Shown in pieces: positions 6,640 to 12,869 of a stretch of 12,869 bases of DNA. The notes under the pieces were generated by a model. The model searched no databases. It saw nothing but the letters and a program-made list of their open reading frames with translations, and was not told the origin of the DNA. The stretch lies in NCBI GenBank assembly GCA_022545625.1, contig JACZQS010000024.1, forward strand, positions 1-12,869, written 5' to 3'. This DNA is from Pseudomonadota bacterium. Its GTDB lineage: Bacteria; Pseudomonadota; Gammaproteobacteria; GCA-001735895. Position 1 is the first letter of the stretch. Each line of letters opens with the position of its first letter. Made by a program: the position numbers and the translations under genes.

Positions 6640-6642
6640 CTG

Positions 6643-7119
6643 TCAGCGGTAATGTATCGCGGTGATTTCATATTCTCGTACCCCAGCCGGCGCTTGCACG
6701 CTGACTTCCTCACCTTCTTCCCCGCCAATTAAGGCCCGCGCAATCGGTGAACTGATCGCGATTCGGTTCTGGTTAATGTCGGCTTCGATATCACCCACTA
6801 TCTGGTAGCTCACCTTTTCTTCGCTTTCAACATCGATCAAGTCCACCGTGCATCCAAATACGACTCGCTTGCCCCGGGTTAATTTAGTTACATCAATAAT
6901 CTGGGCATTACCCAAAGCAGCCTCTAACTCGGCGATTCGACCTTCCATGAACCCCTGTTCTTCGCGTGCCGCATGATATTCGGCATTTTCCTTCAAGTCG
7001 CCATGGTCCCTGGCTACCGCAATCGCCTCAACCACGAGGGGTCTCTTGACGAACTTGAGGTTCTTGAGTTCTTCTTTTAGTCTTTCTGCGCCCACGGCAG
7101 TCAGCGGTACTTGATTCAT
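6643..7119 (-). CDS. greA: Transcription elongation factor GreA
   Basis: GreA enters the RNA polymerase secondary channel and stimulates cleavage of the backtracked transcript, rescuing stalled complexes. The 158 residues equal the E. coli length. The N-terminal antiparallel coiled coil (about 1-75) begins with LTAVGAERLKEEL and holds the tip ARDHGDLKENAEY with the acidic residues Asp41 and Glu44. The C-terminal FKBP-like domain follows, with ISSPIARALIGG and the final VREYEITAIHY. Start ATG 7119 has a weak AGAGA site. It lies 19 nt after the carB stop, so it is probably cotranscribed with carAB, a known neighbourhood. I saw no convincing terminator after it; a T6 run downstream lacks a proper stem. 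Confidence 0.97.
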   Translation of the reverse strand: MNQVPLTAVGAERLKEELKNLKFVKRPLVVEAIAVARDHGDLKENAEYHAAREEQGFMEGRIAELEAALGNAQIIDVTKLTRGKRVVFGCTVDLIDVESEEKVSYQIVGDIEADINQNRIAISSPIARALIGGEEGEEVSVQAPAGVREYEITAIHYR

Positions 7120-7138
7120 AATTTATTCTCTGGGGCTA

Positions 7139-10100
7139 CTAATGTAACGATTGTAACCGGTATACGTCTTTTATTTTGCGATGAGACATCGCCATGCAAG
7201 TGGCCCTGCCACCCGAAAGAGTGGTGGTATAACTGACTGAATGCATCAATGCTTCCCGGCGTATAGTATACGAGTCGGCTATCGCCGAACGGCCCTCGGT
7301 GGTATTGACAATCAATACAATTTCGTCATTCTTAATCATATCGACGATATGCGGTCGGCCCTCTTTCACCTTGTTGACCTGCCTGCACTCAATTTCGGCT
7401 GCCTGGATCACCTTGGCGGTACCACCTGTGGCAACCAGATTAAAGCCCTGGTCGTAAAGGCTTCTGGCGAGATCAACAATGCCTTTCTTGTCGTTGTCGC
7501 GTACGCTGAGAAATGCGGTACCCGGTTCAGGAATCTCGTCACCTGCAGCTATCATACCCTTGGCAAAGGCCTCGGCGAAAGATTTTCCTATCCCCATTAC
7601 CTCACCTGTCGACTTCATTTCCGGCCCGAGAATTGGATCCACCCCCTGGAATTTGGCAAACGGAAATACCGATTCTTTCACCGAAACAAAATTCGGTATA
7701 ATCTGTTTGGTGCAATTTTGTTGCTTGAGTGTTTGGCCGACCATACAGCGCGCCGCAACTTTCGCCAGCGCCAGGCCGGTGGCTTTAGACACAAACGGCA
7801 CCGTGCGTGATGCGCGCGGATTAACTTCAAGGATATATATATCATCGCCTTTGATTGCAAACTGGGTATTCATCAGGCCAACCACCCCGAGTGCCTTAGC
7901 CATCATGCTGACCTGCTCGCAAAGCTGTTGCTGGATTTCAGCGGACAGGGTATAGGGAGGCAGCGAACAGGCGGAATCTCCAGAATGCACACCGGCCTGT
8001 TCAATATGCTCCATCAAACCACCGATTAAAACATTCTCGCCGTCACATACCGCGTCAACATCGACCTCGACAGCTTCGTCCAGAAATCGGTCCAGCAGTA
8101 TCGGTGAATCCCGAGTAACATGAACTGCCTGTTTCATATATCGTGCCAGATCTTCCTGGTCATAAACGATCTCCATTGCACGCCCACCCAACACATACGA
8201 TGGCCGCACAACCAGTGGAAATCCGACCTGCGCGGCGAGGGCAGCCGAAGATTTTGCATCAAAAGCAACTCGATTAGGTGGCTGGCGTAAACCGAGTCGA
8301 TTGATCAACTGCTGGAATCTCTCGCGATCCTCCGCCAGGTCGATGGAGTCTGGAGTCGTGCCGATAATTGGCACATCGGCAGCCTCAAGCGCACGCGCAA
8401 GATTCAGTGGCGTCTGCCCGCCAAACTGTACGATCACGCCTTTGGGCTTTTCCAGATGGATGATTTCGAGTACATCTTCAAAGGTTAAAGGCTCGAAATA
8501 GAGTCGATCCGAAGTATCATAATCTGTCGATACCGTTTCAGGATTGCAGTTGATCATGATTGTTTCGTAGCCATCTTCACGCATGGCCATCGCCGCGTGC
8601 ACACAACAGTAATCGAATTCAATTCCCTGTCCAATACGATTCGGGCCACCACCGAGAACGACAATCTTGTCACGATCACTTGGTTCGGCTTCACACTCCT
8701 GTTCGTAGCTTGAATACAAATAAGCGGTCGCAGAGGAAAATTCTGCCGCACAGGTATCGACGCGTTTATAGACAGGCCGTACTCCCATTTCACGCCGGCG
8801 ATTACCGATATCGAGTTCTGTAGTCTTCAGTAATTTAGCCAGACGCCGGTCGGAGAAACCTTTTCGCTTGAGGAAACGAAACTCGTCGGCAGTCAGATTT
8901 TCCGCTTTTTTGCCTATTAATTTGTTTTCGGTAATGATCAAATCCTCGATCTGCGCCAGGAACCAGGGGTCGATAGCCGTGTGCTGGTAAATTTTCTTAA
9001 GGCTGTAACCCGATCGAAACGCATCGGCGACATACCAGATTCGTTTGGCGCCGGGTAAGCGTAATTCCTTGCGATAAAGATCTTCGAGAGCATCTTCGCC
9101 CAGGGTCTGATCGACTATTTCATCCAGCCCGTCGACGCCAGTCTCGAGTCCGCGAAGGGCTTTCTGGAAAGACTCCTGGAAACTACGACCAATTGCCATG
9201 ACTTCGCCAACCGATTTCATTTGGGTCGATAATCGATCGTCAGCCTGGGGGAATTTTTCAAAGGTAAAGCGGGGTATCTTGGTTACCACATAGTCAATAG
9301 TCGGTTCAAACGAAGCCGGGGTCGCCCCACCGGTAATATCATTGCGCAATTCGTCGAGCGTGTAGCCTATGGCCAACTTCGCTGCGATCTTGGCAATCGG
9401 AAACCCGGTTGCCTTGGAGGCTAGCGCTGATGAGCGTGATACCCTTGGATTCATCTCGATAATGATCATTTCCCCATCGACCGGATTAATCGCGAATTGA
9501 ACATTCGAACCACCGGTTTCGACACCAATTTTGCGCAATACCGCGAGCGAAGCGTTACGCATGATCTGGTATTCCTTGTCGGTCAGGGTTTGTGCCGGTG
9601 CTACCGTTATCGAATCACCGGTATGCACCCCCATCGGATCTACATTTTCGATTGAACAGATGATGATACAGTTATCCTTTTTATCACGTACCACCTCCAT
9701 TTCGTATTCTTTCCAGCCCAGCACCGAGGTTTCGACCAGTACCTCGGAAGTCGGCGATAAATCCAGTCCGCGCTTGATGATGTCTTCGAATTCTTCCCTG
9801 TTGTAGGCGATCCCGCCGCCACTACCACCCATCGTAAAAGAAGGTCGAATAATAACCGGAAAGCCGATCTGCGATTGGCCCTGCCAGGCTTCTTCGAGGC
9901 TGTGCGCAATGAATGCGCGCGGCGTATGCAGCCCAATTTCCGACATCGCCTTGCGGAACAGTTCGCGGTCTTCTGCCATATCGATGGCCTCGCGACTGGC
10001 ACCGATCATTTCTACCTTGTATTTTTCTAATACACCTTCACGAACCAGATCGAGTGCACAGTTGAGAGCGGTTTGCCCTCCCATGGTCGGCAGCAATGCG

Positions 10101-10351
10101 TCGGGCCGCTCTATTTTGATAATTTTTTCTACTACCTTCCAGTTTATCGGCTCGATATAGATCGAATCCGCCGAGTCCGGATCGGTCATAATGGTGGCGG
10201 GATTCGAATTGATCAAGATGACACGAACGCCTTCTTCTTTCAAAGCCTTGCAAGCCTGGGCACCCGAGTAGTCGAATTCGCAGGCCTGGCCGATTACGAT
10301 GGGGCCAGCACCTATGATTAAAACCGAATTAATATCACTTCTGCGCGGCAT
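7139..10351 (-). CDS. carB: Carbamoyl-phosphate synthase, large subunit
   Basis: CarB makes carbamoyl phosphate from bicarbonate, two ATP and ammonia delivered by CarA, feeding arginine and pyrimidine synthesis. The 1070 residues match the family (1073 in E. coli). The order is: first ATP-grasp half (carboxyphosphate site) starting with VLIIGAGPIVIGQACEFDYS, with FTMGGSGGGIAYN and IEMNPRVSRSSALASKATG; an oligomerisation segment at about 400-550; the second ATP-grasp half from VVLGGGPNRIGQGIEFDYCC, with VRPSYVLGGRAMEIVY and LEVNPRASRTVPFVSKATG; and a C-terminal MGS-like allosteric domain (about 935-1070) with VATGGTAKVI and VNTTEGRSAIADSYTIRR. Its ATG overlaps the carA stop as TGATG, so translation is probably coupled. 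greA follows after 19 nt. No damage is seen. Confidence 0.99.
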   Translation of the reverse strand: MPRRSDINSVLIIGAGPIVIGQACEFDYSGAQACKALKEEGVRVILINSNPATIMTDPDSADSIYIEPINWKVVEKIIKIERPDALLPTMGGQTALNCALDLVREGVLEKYKVEMIGASREAIDMAEDRELFRKAMSEIGLHTPRAFIAHSLEEAWQGQSQIGFPVIIRPSFTMGGSGGGIAYNREEFEDIIKRGLDLSPTSEVLVETSVLGWKEYEMEVVRDKKDNCIIICSIENVDPMGVHTGDSITVAPAQTLTDKEYQIMRNASLAVLRKIGVETGGSNVQFAINPVDGEMIIIEMNPRVSRSSALASKATGFPIAKIAAKLAIGYTLDELRNDITGGATPASFEPTIDYVVTKIPRFTFEKFPQADDRLSTQMKSVGEVMAIGRSFQESFQKALRGLETGVDGLDEIVDQTLGEDALEDLYRKELRLPGAKRIWYVADAFRSGYSLKKIYQHTAIDPWFLAQIEDLIITENKLIGKKAENLTADEFRFLKRKGFSDRRLAKLLKTTELDIGNRRREMGVRPVYKRVDTCAAEFSSATAYLYSSYEQECEAEPSDRDKIVVLGGGPNRIGQGIEFDYCCVHAAMAMREDGYETIMINCNPETVSTDYDTSDRLYFEPLTFEDVLEIIHLEKPKGVIVQFGGQTPLNLARALEAADVPIIGTTPDSIDLAEDRERFQQLINRLGLRQPPNRVAFDAKSSAALAAQVGFPLVVRPSYVLGGRAMEIVYDQEDLARYMKQAVHVTRDSPILLDRFLDEAVEVDVDAVCDGENVLIGGLMEHIEQAGVHSGDSACSLPPYTLSAEIQQQLCEQVSMMAKALGVVGLMNTQFAIKGDDIYILEVNPRASRTVPFVSKATGLALAKVAARCMVGQTLKQQNCTKQIIPNFVSVKESVFPFAKFQGVDPILGPEMKSTGEVMGIGKSFAEAFAKGMIAAGDEIPEPGTAFLSVRDNDKKGIVDLARSLYDQGFNLVATGGTAKVIQAAEIECRQVNKVKEGRPHIVDMIKNDEIVLIVNTTEGRSAIADSYTIRREALMHSVSYTTTLSGGRATCMAMSHRKIKDVYRLQSLH

Positions 10352-11505
10352 CAGGTTTTCCGGGCACTGACAGCCTGATTCGCCTGTGCCGCTATCAAGT
10401 CGAAAAAATGGTCAAACAATGGCGCTACATCGTGCGGCCCGGGGCTCGCTTCCGGGTGCCCCTGAAAACCGAATGCCGCCTTGTCTTTATGATGTACCGC
10501 TTGCAGGCTATCGTCGAACAAAGACCTGTGGGTGGCTCGCAAACACTCCGGCAAGCTCTTCTCATCGACGGCAAACCCATGGTTCTGACTCGTGATCATC
10601 ACTTCGCCGCTATCGAGATTTTGCACCGGGTGATTGGCCCCATGATGGCCAAATTTCATTTTCAGAGTTTTTGCGCCGCAGGCCAGGCTCAGCAATTGAT
10701 ATCCGAGACATATACCAAAAACCGGAATATCAGTCTGTAATAACTTGCCGATCGCTTCGATTGCATAATCGCAGGGTTCCGGGTCACCGGGTCCGTTCGA
10801 CAGGAATACACCGTCGGGATTCATTTTCAACACGGATTCAGCCGTTGTCTGCGCGGGTACTACGGTTACGCTTGCACCGCGATCGACCAGCATGCAGAGG
10901 ATATTTTTCTTGATACCGTAATCGTAAGCAACCACATGGTAGCGACCGCCTTTTTTATGTTGGTAGCCGGATTTTAACGACCAGGTTGAGTAGGACCAGT
11001 CATAGGCTTTTTTTGTCGACACCACTTTAGCCAGATCCATACCCGCGAGACCGGGAAATGCACGGGCGGCTTCGAGCGCCTGCTCAACCGAGATCTGGTC
11101 GCTAGCCATGATTGCACCATTTTGTGCCCCCTTGTCACGCAATAATCGCGTCAGCTTGCGGGTATCGATATCGGCAATAGCGATCACATTGCGGCGCAGC
11201 AGGTAATCTTCGAGGCTGCCTTCGCTGCGCCAGTTGCTCGCTTGCAGGGGCAGGTCCCTGATGATCAAACCGCTGGCATGGATTTCGGTGGCTTCTTCAT
11301 CTTCGCTATTAACCCCGGTGTTTCCGATATGGGGATAAGTCAGCGTGACCATTTGTCGGCAATAGGAGGGATCGGTGAGGATTTCCTGATATCCGGTCAT
11401 CGCGGTATTAAAAACCACCTCACCTGAGGTAATTCCATTGATTCCGATCGATCGACCTTCAAATATGGTCCCGTCCTGCAGGGCCAATATTGCTGGTTTT
11501 GGCAC
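10351..11505 (-). CDS. carA: Carbamoyl-phosphate synthase, small (glutaminase) subunit
   Basis: CarA hydrolyses glutamine and channels ammonia to CarB. I place the start at GTG 11505, preceded by GGAGGG, giving a 384-residue protein that begins MPKPAILALQDGTIF like known CarA (382 in E. coli). The longer open frame to TTG 11556 would translate the leader hairpin and add 17 unrelated residues. The N-terminal CarA domain (EVVFNTAMTGYQEILTDPSY) is followed by a class I glutamine amidotransferase domain with SNGPGDPE, nucleophile Cys266 in FGICLGYQLL, and His350 and Glu352 in FQGHPEASPGP. Tyr follows Gly in GICLGYQ where E. coli has His; the catalytic triad is intact. The TGA overlaps the carB start. 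Unlike in many relatives, the gene upstream is not dapB. Confidence 0.97.
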   Translation of the reverse strand: MPKPAILALQDGTIFEGRSIGINGITSGEVVFNTAMTGYQEILTDPSYCRQMVTLTYPHIGNTGVNSEDEEATEIHASGLIIRDLPLQASNWRSEGSLEDYLLRRNVIAIADIDTRKLTRLLRDKGAQNGAIMASDQISVEQALEAARAFPGLAGMDLAKVVSTKKAYDWSYSTWSLKSGYQHKKGGRYHVVAYDYGIKKNILCMLVDRGASVTVVPAQTTAESVLKMNPDGVFLSNGPGDPEPCDYAIEAIGKLLQTDIPVFGICLGYQLLSLACGAKTLKMKFGHHGANHPVQNLDSGEVMITSQNHGFAVDEKSLPECLRATHRSLFDDSLQAVHHKDKAAFGFQGHPEASPGPHDVAPLFDHFFDLIAAQANQAVSARKT

Positions 11506-11520
11506 AAACCCTCCGCGTTT

Positions 11521-11572
11521 AAAAAAATGCGTGCGCGCACGAACAAGGGGAACCAACGGTTCTCCCCTTGTT
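11521..11572 (-). promoter_or_regulatory. carA leader: hairpin, palindrome and T7 run (possible attenuator)
   Basis: On the minus strand AACAAGGGG (11564-11572) pairs with CCCCTTGTT (11542-11550). An inner AACC/GGTT extends the stem past a two-base bulge to a 3-nt loop. It is followed at once by the perfect palindrome CGTGCGCGCACG (11530-11541), two more bases and seven T (11521-11527). The carA ribosome binding site begins 6 nt after the T-run. This looks like a terminator placed between promoter and carA, hence an attenuator candidate. No competing antiterminator was worked out, and the T-run is separated from the main stem by the palindrome. Confidence 0.45.
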
Positions 11573-11623
11573 GATATTTCTTAAGACTTTAACACCGCGG
11601 AAGCGGCATCTTCTTGAAGGAGT

Positions 11624-11652
11624 ATTGTATGACTATTGCAGAGTGGCGTCTA
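11624..11652 (-). promoter_or_regulatory. Candidate carA promoter
   Basis: On the minus strand TAGACG (11647-11652, four of six) and TACAAT (11624-11629, five of six) are spaced by 17 bp. A transcript would start near 11617, giving a leader of about 110 nt before carA GTG 11505, long enough to hold the hairpin region. A perfect TTGACA at 11661-11666 just upstream has no -10 at a proper distance. Confidence 0.5.
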
Positions 11653-11713
11653 TGTTTGAGTGTCAATTTAGACCCTATTCTAGCTTGAATAGATACCGTG
11701 CATTTATCGAGCA

Positions 11714-12869
11714 TCAGGCCGACAGGTACCTGACAACTACAGGCATTCTCCTTTGTAATCCATATTTCTTTATTCTCTCGCGTAAGGTGCTGGGCGCCAC
11801 ACCCAGTCTGGACGCTGCACCACCATCTCCTTCAATTTTCCCTCCACAGACCTCGAGTGCGTTTTGGATCATTTCCTGCTCCACTTCCCCGAGAGTTTTT
11901 TCCACCCGTTGCGGGCTTTGGGGTGTCATATTCAAATCGAATGCTTCCTCCAGTTGCAATGAAGATCCTTCCGACAGGACAATCGCGCGCTCGATAATGT
12001 TTTCCAGTTCACGCACATTACCCGGCCAGTCATAAGCCTGTAAACGGGCGAGAACCGGTGCGTCAATCGAATTAAATCGCTTGCCAATTTTGGCGCCGTA
12101 TTTCTGCAGAAAGTGATGCGCCAGCATGGCAATATCGTTCTTACGATTTCTCAGTGGTGGACTTAGTATAGGAAACACGTTAAGACGGTAAAACAGGTCT
12201 TCACGAAATTCTCCAGCAGCAATACTATCGGCCAAATTTCGATTGGTCGCAGCAATTACCCGCACATTCACAGCTATGGTCGAATTACCACCCACCCGCT
12301 CCAGTTCACCTTCCTGCAAAACACGCAACAGCTTTGCCTGTAATTCTAGCGACAGATCACCAATTTCATCGAGGAAAATAGTGCCACCATCGGCCAGTTC
12401 GAACCTCCCTATTTTTCGAGCCGTTGCCCCGGTAAAGGCCCCTTTTTCGTGTCCGAATAATTCATTTTCGATCAAGCCGACCGGTAACGTAGCGCAGTTT
12501 ATCTTCACTAATGGGCGGTCTTTACGTTGACTTGCTGCATGAATAGCTCTCGCCAGTAATTCTTTACCGGTACCCGTCTCACCTGATATCAATACCGTGG
12601 TATCGGTTTTTGCGACCTGACGAACTTTTTGCAGCAGTTTTTCCTGGACCTTACTGTTGCCGATCATTGCATCGGCTCCGTGCACCTGTTTAATTTCATC
12701 CTGAAGATAGTGGTTTTCCTGTTGCAGACGATTTTTGAGTAACCTTACTTCATCGAGAGCAGATTGCAGTTCCAGTTCCACCTTCTTCTTGCCGGTTGTA
12801 TCCAGGGCATATACGTTAAGATTATCTCTACCTGGCAATGGGGCGATAACAACCGTAAAAACCTTGTCG
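11714..12869 (-). CDS. PAS-linked sigma-54-dependent transcriptional activator (5' end missing)
   Basis: The frame is open to the right edge, so the N-terminus is outside; about 384 residues are seen. The first 30 or so (FTVVIAPLPG, VYALDTTGKKK) look like the end of a PAS sensor domain, followed by a coiled-coil linker (about 30-60). The AAA+ domain has Walker A GETGTGKE (96-103), the sigma-54 contact loop GAFTGA (143-148), Walker B GGTIFLDE (161-168), ATNRNL and FREDLFYRLNVFP, then WPGNVRELENIIERA. A Fis-type helix-turn-helix (about 341-370, GGAASRLGVAPSTLRERIKK) ends it. It should activate sigma-54 promoters in response to a signal sensed by PAS; neither signal nor targets are visible. A TTG at 12838 could be mistaken for a start, but the PAS-like sequence continues upstream. 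carA begins 208 bp downstream. Confidence 0.93.
   Translation of the reverse strand, partial: DKVFTVVIAPLPGRDNLNVYALDTTGKKKVELELQSALDEVRLLKNRLQQENHYLQDEIKQVHGADAMIGNSKVQEKLLQKVRQVAKTDTTVLISGETGTGKELLARAIHAASQRKDRPLVKINCATLPVGLIENELFGHEKGAFTGATARKIGRFELADGGTIFLDEIGDLSLELQAKLLRVLQEGELERVGGNSTIAVNVRVIAATNRNLADSIAAGEFREDLFYRLNVFPILSPPLRNRKNDIAMLAHHFLQKYGAKIGKRFNSIDAPVLARLQAYDWPGNVRELENIIERAIVLSEGSSLQLEEAFDLNMTPQSPQRVEKTLGEVEQEMIQNALEVCGGKIEGDGGAASRLGVAPSTLRERIKKYGLQRRMPVVVRYLSA

Noticed and set aside
6570..6642. Terminator after greA
   Set aside because: A T6 run is present on the minus strand but no stable stem precedes it.
7241..7955. 189- and 158-codon plus-strand frames opposite carB
   Set aside because: Overlapping shadows of carB, low complexity in domain content, no family resemblance.
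11506..11556. Longer carA beginning at TTG 11556 (401 residues)
   Set aside because: The extra 17 residues are read from the leader hairpin and T-run, do not resemble CarA, and GTG 11505 has a strong GGAGGG site and the family N-terminus.
11675..11692. Inverted repeat CTATTC/GAATAG after the activator gene as a terminator
   Set aside because: Six A/T-rich pairs and no T-run on the minus strand; too weak to call.
12836..12838. TTG as the start of the sigma-54 activator
   Set aside because: The frame stays open to the window edge and the residues upstream continue a PAS-like strand; the gene is cut by the window, not started here.

Overview
The window is a conserved housekeeping block of a gammaproteobacterium. 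Every gene except one remnant lies on the minus strand. Read in transcription order (right to left) it holds: the 3' part of a PAS-linked sigma-54 activator (runs off the right edge), carA-carB, greA, rlmE-ftsH, folP-glmM-tpiA-secG and leuU (tRNA-Leu GAG). The order greA / yhbY / rlmE / ftsH / folP / glmM / tpiA / secG / leuU is the one known from E. coli and relatives, which is the main basis for the taxonomic call. I cannot place it below class. Base composition is moderate and even, and no core gene looks recently transferred.

Right part (about 7.1-12.9 kb): the activator is followed by a 208-bp gap with a sigma-70-type promoter, a strong 31-nt hairpin, a GC palindrome and a T7 run. Then come carA (better started at GTG 11505 than at the longer open frame) and carB, overlapping as TGATG. 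greA follows 19 bp after carB. dapB, the usual neighbour upstream of carA, is not seen here.

Middle part (3.7-6.6 kb): rlmE and ftsH encode the 23S rRNA 2'-O-methyltransferase and the membrane AAA+ protease. Between greA and rlmE, on the plus strand, lies the decayed 3' half of yhbY, exactly where and in the direction the intact gene sits in relatives. It has no 5' half and carries an in-frame TAA. The rlmE promoter candidate overlaps this remnant.

Left part (1-3.8 kb): folP, glmM, tpiA and secG are tightly spaced, with stop codons touching the next ribosome binding site in two cases. A perfect 12-bp hairpin with a GCAA loop fills the ftsH-folP gap. leuU is followed by a good intrinsic terminator. 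Beyond it (1-55) there is a TTGACA/17/TATTAA promoter with two copies of ATACCCCCAT overlapping it, firing out of the window. This resembles the control region of a tRNA-targeting integrase, so a genomic island may start at the left edge.

The genes serve core metabolism and growth: carbamoyl phosphate for arginine and pyrimidines, transcription fidelity, ribosome assembly, membrane protein quality control, folate, cell-wall UDP-GlcNAc precursor, glycolysis and protein export. I see no complete new defence or mobile system. The points most worth checking are the yhbY remnant, the carA leader, the folP leader and the leuU-proximal boundary.
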